Shown: piece after piece, positions 36,709 through 46,300 of the stretch
Position numbering within the stretch: position 1 is the stretch's first letter
Layout of the letters: the number at the start of each line of letters is the position of its first letter
Source of the DNA: an uncultured Clostridium sp.
Lineage (GTDB): Bacteria; Bacillota; Clostridia; TANB77; CAG-508
DNA: 64,000 bases
Direction of reading: 5' to 3'
Assembly: GCA_948473335.1 (NCBI GenBank)
Contig: CAOKXF010000005.1
Coordinates: 62,001 to 126,000, forward strand
Notes under the pieces: generated by a model
What the model was told of the DNA's origin: nothing
Seen by the model: only the letters and a program-made list of their open reading frames with translations
The model's database searches: none
Made by a program: the position numbers and the translations under genes

Positions 36709-39363
36709 TTAGTCTATCTGTTTACTATATACCACTTCTCCAAATTTAACACTATTAAATTTCTTTTGTAATTCCATAATTGGTATAGGCATAATTGAAA
36801 TTATAATAGTAATTAACCATTGAGTTTGATTTAAAGGCACTAATTTAAATATCTCTGCAATATTGGGTATTATAGCAACTACTATTTGAAGTAATACCCC
36901 TACAACAAAACTTCCAATTAAAAACTTATTTTCTAACAAGACTTTTGAAAATATTGATTTCTCTGTTTTTATATTAAAACTATGTATTAATTCTAACATA
37001 CCTATTGATATGAATGCCATTGTTCTTCCAACTTCTACACTATAATACTTATTTCCTATACTGAATGCAATTAATGTTAATAACCCTAACATTATGCCTT
37101 CTACTATTATTTTATTCCATAATCCATCTGCAAAAATTCCTTTTTTACTATTAATTGGTTTTCTATTCATTATATCTTTTTCAGGTGGTTCCAACCCTAA
37201 AGCTATTGCAGGTAATGAATCTGTTACTAGATTTACCCATAGTAATTGTATGGCTAACAATGGAGATTTTAATCCTAATATAAGTCCCATAAATATTGTT
37301 ACTATCTCTCCTATATTAGTTGATATTAAAAAGTGTATTGCTTTTCTTATATTATCATATATATTTCTTCCTTGTTTTACCGCTTCTACAATTGTTACGA
37401 AATTATCATCTACTAAAATCATATCTGCTGCATTTTTTGCTACATCTGTTCCATTCATTCCCATTGCTATTCCAATATCAGCATTTTTAAGTGCTGGACT
37501 ATCATTTACTCCATCACCTGTCATTGCCACAACTGCACCTGTTTTTTGCCATGCTTTTACTATTCTTACTTTATGTTCTGGTGTTACTCTTGCAAATACA
37601 GAATATTCTGATATTTCTTTTTCTAATCTTTCTTGTGGTATCTGGTCTAGTTCCTTTCCTGTTATTGCTTTATCTCTTATTCCTAATATGTTAAGGTCTT
37701 TCGCAATAGCTTTTGCTGTTATAATATGATCTCCTGTTATCATTACTGTTTTTATCCCTGCTTTTTTACACACTTTTATCGCATCTTTTACTCCTTCTCT
37801 TGGTGGATCTATCATACCTATTAATCCTACAAATTCTAGTCCATTTTCTATTGTATCTGTATCTATTTTACTTGGTAATGTTTGTACATCTTTATATCCA
37901 ACTGCTATTACTCTCAATGCTTTCTCCGCCATTTGCATATTATCTTTTTGAACTTTTTGTTTTTCTTGTGAATTAATATTGCATTTTTCTATTAATACAT
38001 CTGGCGCTCCTTTTGTTATTATTCTATATTTATCCCCCACTCTATGTATACTTGTCATCATTTTTCTATTTGAATCAAATGGTATTTCATCTACTTTTGG
38101 CATTTTTTCATACAATTCATTTTTATTCTTATTTCTTTCTACTCCATATTTGGCAATTGCTACTTCTGTTGGTTCTCCTTTTACTTCTATCATTCCATTT
38201 TTATACATTATATCGCAATTAGTACACATTGTTCCTAACTCTATTGCTAATTCATCATTTTTTGCTCTTAGTTCTACTACTGTCATCTTATTTTGTGTTA
38301 ATGTTCCTGTTTTATCTGAACATATTACTTTACTACTTCCTAATGTTTCAACTGCTGGTAATTTTCTTATTATACTGTTGTTTTTTGCCATTCTTGTAAC
38401 TCCTATTGATAACATTATTGTTACTATTGCTGGTAACCCTTCTGGTATTGCTGCTACCGCTAATCCTACTGATGTCATAAACATTTCTAATGGTTCTATT
38501 TTCTTAAATATTCCAATAATGAATATTACTATACATATTGCCAAACATACTATTCCTAATGTTTTTCCCACTTGCCCTAACTTTTTTTGTATTGGCGTTT
38601 CTGGTGCTTCATCTTGTATCATCATATTTGCTATTTTTCCTACTTTCGTTTCCATACCAATTTCAGTTACAATTGCTTTCCCATTTCCTCCTACTACTAT
38701 ACTTGCCATGAATGCCATATTTATTTGATCTCCTAATGGTACATTTGGTTCGCATATATAATTTGCTTCTTTTAATATTGCTTCTGTTTCTCCTGTTAAA
38801 CTTGATTCTTCTATTTTTAAATTTCTGTTTTCTATTATTCTGCAATCTGCTGGTACATAATTACCTGTTTCCAATATTACTACATCCCCTGGTACTAGCT
38901 CTTCTGCATTTATTTCATTTACTATTCCATTTCTTATAGTTTTTGCTTTTCGTGGTGTCATCTTTTGTAATGCCTCTATTGATTTTTCTGCTTTTGCTTC
39001 TTGTACTACTCCCATTATTGCATTTAGTATTACTATTGCTATTATTATTATTGAATCTACATATTCGTTTTCTCCTTGCATTTTTGAAACAGCAGCTGAT
39101 ACTACTGATGCCAATATTAGTATTATTATCATAAAATCATTAAATTGTTTTAAAAATTTTATAATGATACTCTCTTTTGGCTTATCTTGTAACTTGTTTT
39201 TTCCATATCTCTGCTGTCTCTCTTCTACTTCGTCTTCTCGTAGTCCTTGTCTTTCATTTGTCATTAAAACCTTAGCTATGTCTTCTTTTTGCATTGTTTC
39301 CCACATGTATTCTCTCTTTGCCATTATTCTTTTGTCTTCTTTTTTCCTTAATGTTTCTCTCAT
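36709..39363 (-). CDS. P2-type cation-transporting ATPase (probable calcium pump)
   Basis: The 884-residue P-type ATPase has an N-terminal cation ATPase domain, the SLTGET actuator motif, the PEGLP motif of transmembrane helix 4 (AAIPEGLPAI), the phosphorylation motif DKTGTLT, the MTGDGVNDSPAL hinge, and a C-terminal set of transmembrane helices. Its sequence resembles SERCA/PMR1-like P2A pumps, so calcium export is most likely, although manganese or Na+/K+ type ions cannot be excluded. I chose ATG 39363 because AGGAGAGG lies just upstream; the preceding 22 codons include no such site. Confidence 0.93.
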   Translation of the reverse strand: MRETLRKKEDKRIMAKREYMWETMQKEDIAKVLMTNERQGLREDEVEERQQRYGKNKLQDKPKESIIIKFLKQFNDFMIIILILASVVSAAVSKMQGENEYVDSIIIIAIVILNAIMGVVQEAKAEKSIEALQKMTPRKAKTIRNGIVNEINAEELVPGDVVILETGNYVPADCRIIENRNLKIEESSLTGETEAILKEANYICEPNVPLGDQINMAFMASIVVGGNGKAIVTEIGMETKVGKIANMMIQDEAPETPIQKKLGQVGKTLGIVCLAICIVIFIIGIFKKIEPLEMFMTSVGLAVAAIPEGLPAIVTIMLSIGVTRMAKNNSIIRKLPAVETLGSSKVICSDKTGTLTQNKMTVVELRAKNDELAIELGTMCTNCDIMYKNGMIEVKGEPTEVAIAKYGVERNKNKNELYEKMPKVDEIPFDSNRKMMTSIHRVGDKYRIITKGAPDVLIEKCNINSQEKQKVQKDNMQMAEKALRVIAVGYKDVQTLPSKIDTDTIENGLEFVGLIGMIDPPREGVKDAIKVCKKAGIKTVMITGDHIITAKAIAKDLNILGIRDKAITGKELDQIPQERLEKEISEYSVFARVTPEHKVRIVKAWQKTGAVVAMTGDGVNDSPALKNADIGIAMGMNGTDVAKNAADMILVDDNFVTIVEAVKQGRNIYDNIRKAIHFLISTNIGEIVTIFMGLILGLKSPLLAIQLLWVNLVTDSLPAIALGLEPPEKDIMNRKPINSKKGIFADGLWNKIIVEGIMLGLLTLIAFSIGNKYYSVEVGRTMAFISIGMLELIHSFNIKTEKSIFSKVLLENKFLIGSFVVGVLLQIVVAIIPNIAEIFKLVPLNQTQWLITIIISIMPIPIMELQKKFNSVKFGEVVYSKQID

Positions 39364-39579
39364 TTTATTCCTCTCCTTTGTTCTTTCTGTATATGAAGTC
39401 ATCTTATATTTTTTAAAATTTGACTTCATTTTTATTTAATACACTATATGCTTGTACTCTTTTTTTATTCATATTTTACTATATTTAACATTTTACATTT
39501 TTCGTCATATTATGTAATTAGAATATTATGTTAATAAATCGAATGTTTTTATATATTTCACATGGAAAGGAAGGTCTTT

Positions 39580-40227
39580 ATGTTTGTTAATTCTTTATTG
39601 CTTGCTATTTCTAGTAGTATTGATTCTTTTGGTATTGGTATTACTTATGGTATTAAAAATACTAGACTTTCAAATCAAGCTAAAATTATTTTGTTTTTAC
39701 TTTCTTTTTGTATATCTTTAGTTTCTATCTGGTTTGGAGATATTTTGAAAAATATTTTTTCTGAATCTATTACTTGTTTTATTGGTAGTTTTATACTTAT
39801 TTTTATTGGTCTTTTTATTTGTTTTCAAGCAATAAAAAAATCTTCTATTACAACTAATAATCTTAATTATAATGAAGAAAAACCATATAAATCTTTTGTT
39901 AAGTTTTTTGGTATTACTACTAATATTATTAAAAATCCTATTGAGTCTGATTTAGATAATTCGAATATTATTGATTCTAAAGAAGCTCTGTTCTTGGGTC
40001 TTGCCTTATCTTTAGATTGCTTTTCTATTGGTATTGGTGGTGGTATTTTAGGAATTAGCTTTTCTTGGTTTCCTATATTTATTAGCACTTTTCAGCTTAT
40101 ATTTTTTAGTATTGGTAATCTTTTTGGGAAGAAACTTTGTCGTTTTGCTTCTCTTGCTCCCAATATCTGGTCTTTTGTTTCTGGATTGCTTATTATTTTT
40201 ATTGGATTTTTTAAACTATTTTTATAA
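39580..40227 (+). CDS. ytaF: Sporulation membrane protein YtaF
   Basis: The 215-residue multi-pass protein has a repeat of two similar halves: the first with AISSSIDSFGIGITYGI (about 8-24) and the second with LALSLDCFSIGIGGGILGI (about 142-160). This internal duplication with Asp in each half is typical of the MntP/YtaF family. In sporulating Firmicutes YtaF is expressed in the mother cell and its role is unknown. The ATG at 39580 follows GGAAAGGAAGG. Confidence 0.88.
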   Translation: MFVNSLLLAISSSIDSFGIGITYGIKNTRLSNQAKIILFLLSFCISLVSIWFGDILKNIFSESITCFIGSFILIFIGLFICFQAIKKSSITTNNLNYNEEKPYKSFVKFFGITTNIIKNPIESDLDNSNIIDSKEALFLGLALSLDCFSIGIGGGILGISFSWFPIFISTFQLIFFSIGNLFGKKLCRFASLAPNIWSFVSGLLIIFIGFFKLFL

Positions 40228-40255
40228 AACATAATTACATTATATGTTTTTAATA

Positions 40256-40312
40256 GAAAAGCGCCCTTTACTTATATCTATACTTTTGTATTGATATTAA
40301 GTCAAGGGCCTT
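40256..40312. terminator. Bidirectional hairpin between ytaF and the 40.4 kb gene
   Basis: The pair GCGCCCTTTACTTATATC (from 40261) and GATATTAAGTCAAGGGC (to about 40309) forms an interrupted stem. On the minus strand it is followed by GCTTTTCTATT, so it can end the orphan gene pair as well as ytaF. Confidence 0.6.
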
Positions 40313-40381
40313 CTCTTATGGCATCTTATTCACTTTTTGTTAATCTTCCAGAAGATTAAATGTTGATTTTTTTCCTACATT

Positions 40382-40881
40382 TCAATCAGCTATCATTTGT
40401 TTTATTGCTTCTGTTACTTTTGCCGTCACTTCCTCATCTTCCTCTACATTTTCAACTTTTCAACAACTGATGCTTTTCGTTCGCTATCTACCTCTCCAGT
40501 CTCATAAAAATGATTAATGAGTTCTGCTACTTCTTTATCTTCGTCTTCAATGTCTACTTCTTTCCAAAACTCCATCCACCTTATAGCATCATATACTACG
40601 CTATTAATATAGTATATAAAGCTCGTTATTTGTAGCATTTTCTCTTCTATATCTTCATTCTCAATATAAAAGAGATACGGCTTCAGTTCATCATTAATGT
40701 CGATAGAATATGTTCCATGAGAATGGTATTTTGCCATTTCTCCCTTTCTTTCGTAGACTGTTACACTTTGCCAATCCTTACTATAGTAAACCACATTCAT
40801 TAGATACCGCTCTGTCATAATTGTACAGTGTCTCGGAGTAAATTCCTCTTGTTCCTGTTGCTGTTTTTCTTTCTCTGACAT
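40382..40881 (-). CDS. Orphan protein, paralogue of the 41.0 kb gene, frameshifted near its end
   Basis: The open frame encodes 145 residues to 40444, but moving by one base at the T-run 40457-40460 (one T short of the run needed) continues to 40382 as VEKVENVEEDEEVTAKVTE and ends with IKQMIAD, a believable acidic helix. The restored protein is about 166 residues. Its central part, with MNVVYYSKDWQSVTVYER, then SIDINDE, and finally AIRWMEFWKE, aligns with the neighbouring gene at 40956-41267. The family is unknown to me. Composition is G+C-richer than ytaF and the kinase. Confidence 0.65.
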
Positions 40882-40955
40882 AATGTTGTCTCCTATCTAA
40901 TTGTTAAAAGTTTCAGATACTTTAAAACACTATAACCTATGATATTTCCATTATA

Positions 40956-41252
40956 CTAATATACAGTGTTTTCTTCCCAGAACTCCAGCCATTTTATGGC
41001 TTCTCTCAAAATATAAATTACATAATTTGTAAACATTGATATGTCTTTCTCATCAAGCATATATGCTACTGGGTCTGCATGAATGTCTATTCTGAGATTT
41101 CCGTGGAATACCTGTTTAATCTTTCCACCTCCGATTTCTTTATAGACTGTCACATCTTGCCATACATCACTATAGTAAAATATGCTAGTTGTGTATTTTC
41201 CTTCATACACTTCACAATACTTTACTGATGCTTTCCGTTTTTCTGCCATAAT
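40956..41252 (-). CDS. Orphan protein, paralogue of the 40.4 kb gene
   Basis: The product is about 98 residues from ATG 41252 (preceded by AGGAGAAG), or 103 from an earlier start at 41267. It shares with its neighbour the pattern FYYSDVWQDVTVYK, then LRIDIHADP, and AIKWLEFWEE at the end. This indicates duplication. No domain is recognised; the fold looks alpha/beta with several aromatic residues. It has a near-ideal promoter of its own, so the pair may be co-transcribed from it. Confidence 0.7.
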   Translation of the reverse strand: MMAEKRKASVKYCEVYEGKYTTSIFYYSDVWQDVTVYKEIGGGKIKQVFHGNLRIDIHADPVAYMLDEKDISMFTNYVIYILREAIKWLEFWEENTVY

Positions 41253-41303
41253 TCTTCTCCTTTTCAATTGATTAAGGTTATTGAGTTGCTTTAATACAAA
41301 ATA

Positions 41304-41332
41304 ATTATATCATTTCGTAGTTTTTATGTCAA
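41304..41332 (-). promoter_or_regulatory. Promoter of the 41.0/40.4 kb paralogue pair
   Basis: On the minus strand TTGACA (41327-41332) and TATAAT (41304-41309) are 17 bp apart, a full consensus promoter. Confidence 0.85.
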
Positions 41333-41359
41333 CAATTTTCATGTATATAAAATGTTTTT

Positions 41360-41503
41360 CTATTCTTCTTTTTCTTTATGCCCTTCTATCAATTTATTTG
41401 CTTCTCCCATGAATTCTTTTACTTCATCTACAGATACTTCATTATTTTCTTGCTCCTTTGATTCAAAGTTTGGGACATATAAATGCATAAATTGCATCAT
41501 CAT
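41360..41503 (-). CDS. 47-residue ORF coupled to the histidine kinase stop
   Basis: An ATG at 41503 overlaps the TAA stop of the kinase by one base (TAATG), and the frame runs 47 codons to TAG. The product starts MMMQFMHLYVPNF and becomes a hydrophilic, Glu/Lys-rich helix. No ribosome site is seen, so translation would rely on coupling. The codon pattern looks native. No conserved family is recognised. It could be a small peptide made with the kinase, or the remains of a longer domain. Confidence 0.4.
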   Translation of the reverse strand: MMMQFMHLYVPNFESKEQENNEVSVDEVKEFMGEANKLIEGHKEKEE

Positions 41504-43314
41504 TAATTTCTTTTATACATCTTTATTGGAATAATAATATTAAATTCAGTGCCTTTACTTGTTTCAGAATTAAAGGTAATATCACCACTAAAATGTGCTC
41601 TTATATTTGAGTAAGACATATATAGACCTAATCCTGTTCCATTTTTTCCTTTAGTAGTAACCATTTCTTTAAATAATTTATCTTTTACTTGTTGTGGTAA
41701 ACCTGGTCCATAATCACGTATTGTTATTATAACATTATTTTGCTCAGTATTTATAATCATATCTATATTTTTTTCTGGCTCCCCTTTATATGCTTGAATT
41801 GCATTAGAAATCATATTATTTATAACCTGAACTAAACTATTTATATTTCCTTTTATTTCTATATCTTCTCTACAATTAATTTGTGAATTTAAATACACAA
41901 TTGCATTTTTTAATTCATGTTTCATTAATATAGTAACATGTTTTACTAATTCTCCTACTGTAAAGTCTTGTTGTTCTTCATCAGCAAAGTTAACTGCTTG
42001 TCCCTTTACTGCTGTTATAATGTCTGACATATATTCTGTATAATTTCTAATTTTCTTTATCCATTCATCCATATCTTTTACTATTGCATGGTGATCTTCT
42101 GAATTTACTTGTGGATTATCTATAGATAATTCATACTCTCTAATTAGTTCGTTTAGTCCTTCTGCTGCTCCTGATATTGACATTATTGGTGTTTTTAAAT
42201 TATGTGCTATTCCTCCTATCATTTGTCCTAATGATGCTAAACGTTCTCTTTCTACTAATATATCTTGATTTTTTTGTATTGTTTGCATATCTTCTTTATG
42301 TTGTGTTATATCTTTAAATAACATTAATATTCCTAAAAATTCCTCTTTTTGTTTTATTGTATTTATTTCTACTGTGAAATATTTATTAACTTTTTCTATT
42401 TTTATTTCAAATCTTTCTGTTTCGTTGGAATTTTTTGATTTTATTAATGCTTTTTGTATTTGGTTTGTGTTTATTCCATATTTACTAATAAAATCGAAGA
42501 TGTTTTTATTTCTGACATTTTCATCTTTTATTTTTAATGTTACTAATAATGTTTTATTGAAGTCTGTTATTACATTGTCTTCGTTTATTACAATATAACT
42601 ATCTGAAATTCTGTCTACTATTCTCTGCAGTGCTATTGGTGTTAAACTTAAAACTTTAAATTTAAATATTGAAAGTGCAAAAAATACTACTGTTATTGAA
42701 TATGAAATTGGCATTATATATGAAGACATATTTAATTTAGAAAATATCGCTAATATATTAATTATTACTGGTATTAATGTTCCTATTAAAATTAAAATGG
42801 ACTGCTTTGAAAAAAAACCAGAATTTTTTAAACTATATGATATTATATATGCTATTCCAATAAACATACATATATATGAATATATGGAATGTATTGTAAA
42901 ATATGGTCCCCATTTTATTTCAGTATAATTTTTAGAATACTCAACCATCATCAAATTATGATTGTTATTAGTTATAGTTAATATTATTGTAATAATTGGT
43001 ATAATAAATACTATACAATGGTACCACTTAAATTTCATTTTTGGTTTTGAAAAAATAATACCTAAAAATAATACTGCAACTGGCATCATACTTGCTTCAA
43101 CAGATACAAGTTGTTCAAATATAAATGGATTTATATTTGTATTTTGAAATAGTATTTGCATAATTAAATTCATCGTCCATATAAACATCAACCATAATAT
43201 TATTATAAATATTGTTTTTAATTTTCCTTTTTTTTGTTTTCTTATAAATCCAAATAATCCTATAATTAAAAATTCAGAAATTATCATTATTATTAATTCA
43301 GTTAAATATTCCAT
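41503..43314 (-). CDS. Sensor histidine kinase with N-terminal 7TM region and PAS-like domain
   Basis: The 603-residue kinase has six to seven transmembrane helices in residues 1-215 (HisKA 7TM-type sensor), a PAS-like domain (about 230-330), the His box in GGIAHNLKTPIMSISG (His about 373), the N box NMISNAIQAY (about 499-508) and the G box DYGPGLP (about 538-544), ending in the HATPase fold. No response regulator gene is next to it. It starts 66 bp downstream of the NRPS stop, after a 13-bp inverted repeat, and may be co-transcribed with it. It could link the NRPS product to gene control. Confidence 0.92.
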   Translation of the reverse strand: MEYLTELIIMIISEFLIIGLFGFIRKQKKGKLKTIFIIILWLMFIWTMNLIMQILFQNTNINPFIFEQLVSVEASMMPVAVLFLGIIFSKPKMKFKWYHCIVFIIPIITIILTITNNNHNLMMVEYSKNYTEIKWGPYFTIHSIYSYICMFIGIAYIISYSLKNSGFFSKQSILILIGTLIPVIINILAIFSKLNMSSYIMPISYSITVVFFALSIFKFKVLSLTPIALQRIVDRISDSYIVINEDNVITDFNKTLLVTLKIKDENVRNKNIFDFISKYGINTNQIQKALIKSKNSNETERFEIKIEKVNKYFTVEINTIKQKEEFLGILMLFKDITQHKEDMQTIQKNQDILVERERLASLGQMIGGIAHNLKTPIMSISGAAEGLNELIREYELSIDNPQVNSEDHHAIVKDMDEWIKKIRNYTEYMSDIITAVKGQAVNFADEEQQDFTVGELVKHVTILMKHELKNAIVYLNSQINCREDIEIKGNINSLVQVINNMISNAIQAYKGEPEKNIDMIINTEQNNVIITIRDYGPGLPQQVKDKLFKEMVTTKGKNGTGLGLYMSYSNIRAHFSGDITFNSETSKGTEFNIIIPIKMYKRN

Positions 43315-43333
43315 TTATTTTCTCCTTTATAAG

Positions 43334-43373
43334 ATGAATTAATAGTCTTTAAATTACAAAACTATTAATTCAT
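43334..43373 (-). promoter_or_regulatory. 13-bp inverted repeat between NRPS and kinase
   Basis: ATGAATTAATAGT (43334-43346) and ACTATTAATTCAT (43361-43373) are perfect complements with a 14-base loop. It lies between the NRPS stop and the kinase ribosome site. The following base run is not T-rich in the transcribed direction, so it may be an RNA stability or processing element, or an operator. Confidence 0.5.
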
Positions 43374-43379
43374 ATAATT

Positions 43380-46300
43380 TTATTTTGTATCAAAGAAATC
43401 TACTTTTTCTAAATATTTAAAATATTTTGACATATATTCATTTTCAATTTTGGGCCATATAAATCCAATTTTATATAAATATGCTCTTGTAAATTCAGAA
43501 ACTATATCAACATTAGAAGTATATAAAACTTTTTTATCTTTGTCAAAATCATTTATTATTCCTTCTAATAATTTATTTTCGCTTTCTTGTTTTAATATTC
43601 TTTCTACTTCTTCTTTAAAGTCATTTTGATTTACAATTTTCATATTAATATTATTTAATTTTAAATATTCTACAAATTTATTTAAATAAACATGTTCGTT
43701 ATCATAAATATGTAAAACTGATATTTCTGGCACATTGTTTTGAATTACTTTTATAATAGCATTTGCGCATATATCAACTGGTGTAAATTCCATATACGAA
43801 TTTAATAAATATTCTGGTATAATTCCTAATTTTATAAATGATTTTATTTTATTTGCAAAAGCATTCTCATCTGGATTTATTTGAAATAACCCATCTTTAT
43901 ATCTACTTGTAATATTTCCTAATCTTAATATTTGTGCATCTAATCCCTTAGATATATTCTCTAAAATTAATCTTTCTGCTATAAATTTACTTTTAATATA
44001 TACATTATTTAATTGTTGTCCCTTATATAAATCCATTTCTGTATATGTCATTTCTTCCTCTTGTTTTCTGTTCTCTGCATTTCCATCTAATGAAGAGTTC
44101 CCTGATACACTTAATGAAGAAATTTGAATTAGTCTCTTTTTATATTCATTACAAAAATCTATTATATTTTTTGTCGAATTTACATTAATTTCTATAAATT
44201 TTTCTTCATCTCCATAATGCTTTACTAATGCTGCACTATTTATTACAATATTTACATTATCTATTAAATTATTAAAATTTTTATTTGATAATTCAAAATT
44301 TTCTTTTAATATATTTCCTTTTAATATTAATATTCTATTTCCTATATATTTATCTAATTCTTCTCCAAAATAAAAATGTAATATTTCTACAAATCTTTCT
44401 TGTGCTGATTTATTATTTTTATCACGTACAACACAATATATTTTTCCATTATCATTTTTTACAAAACTATCTATTATATGCATTCCCACAAATCCTGTAG
44501 CTCCAAATAATAGTACATTATTATTTTTATTTTTTTCAATATTCTTTAAATTATTAATATTATTTTTTTCTAATATTTTATTAATATTTGTATAATCATA
44601 TTTTTCATCATTTTCTGTTTTTTTAATTCTACTATTTTCACAAAAACTTTTTATTGTTTTATATTTAAATAAATCTGAATATGATACTTCAATATTATGT
44701 GCTAATAACTCTGTCTTAAATTTTATTGCTAATAATGAATCTGCTCCAAATTCAAATATATCATTTTCTATTCCAATTTTTTTATTTAGTAATTTTTCCC
44801 ATATTTTACAAAATAATTTTTCTTGTTCTGTTCTAGGTTCTACATATTCAATAATTTCTATATCTTCATTTTTATATTTTTCTAAAATCTTTTTATTTAT
44901 TTTTCCATTAGGAGTAAGTGGCATTTCATCTATTTGTACTATGTATTTTGGTACCATATATAATGGCAATTTTCTTGTTAATTTTTTTCTAGCATCTGAA
45001 ATATTTATTTTTTCATTTGCACAAATAAATGCCGATATATAACCTTTATCTTTTTTATAAATTACTGCGCAATTCTTTACTTTTATTGTGTTTAATATCT
45101 GCTTTTCGATTTCTGATAATTCAACCCTTAATCCTCTTATTTTTATCTGTGAATCCTTTCTATCCACATATATAAGCTCATTATCTTTATTTATCTGACC
45201 TATATCACCTGTTTTATACATATATCCTTTTCCGAAAGGATTTTCGATAAATACCTTTTGGGTCAATTCCTCTTTATTAATATATCCTAGTGAAACTCCA
45301 TCTCCTGCAACACATATTTCTCCTGGTACATTTATTGGACATATATTATTATCTTCATTTAATACATATATTTTTGTATTACAAAATGGTCTTCCTATTG
45401 AGATATTTTCCTCAATTTTTTTGCTAGAACAACATGCTGTAATTTCAGTAGGTCCATATCCATTATAGATATTAGCTTTTGTTACTTTCTGTAATCTCTC
45501 TTTTAATTCCGTTGTAAATACTTCTCCACCTAATTGAATTATTTTTACTTTTTCTATACATTCATTCAATTGATTTACTAAAAATAATTCCATCCTTGAA
45601 GGTGTTGTTAATATAAAATCCACATTATGTTTTAACATTAGTTTTGATGTATATACTGGTATCTTTTGTTCTTCTTCTGTTGTTAAAATAATAGTTTTAC
45701 CTGATAATAATGGTACCATTGTTTCTACCATAAACATATCAAATGATACTGTACTCATACTCAAAAAGTTATTACAAATATCTGTATTTAATATTTTTTT
45801 ATAGCTTAACAACATATTGATAACACCCTGATTTTTAAGCATTACACCTTTTGGCTTTCCTGTTGAACCAGATGTATATATTATTGAAAATGGATTTTCT
45901 ATGCTGTCTGATATATTAATATTACTTTCTAATTTGTTTATTTGTCGGTCAATAAATATTTTATTTTTTGATTTTACATATTTTTCTGTGTCTTGGGTTA
46001 TTAATGTTGCTGCTTTACTATCTTCTAACATATATTCTATTCTATCATTTGGCAAATTAGGGTCTATTAGCATATATGCACATCCAACTTTTAACGCTGC
46101 TAGCATTGAAATTATTACACTTTCTGAACGTTGCAATAATATTCCAATAACATTTTTTGTTTCTATTCCACTTTTTAATAATTCCTTTGCTAATCCATTT
46201 GCCATTTCATTTAATTCTTTATATGTAATTAATTTATCTTTAAATATTATTGCTGTTTTTTCTGGATTATTTTTTGCTTGTTCCTCAAATATTTTTATAA

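Noticed and set aside
41081..41110. CCACGG in the 41.0 kb orphan gene as a third frameshift site
   Set aside because: Here the codons CAC GGA encode a His-Gly that the paralogue shares, so the sequence is natural and the frame intact.
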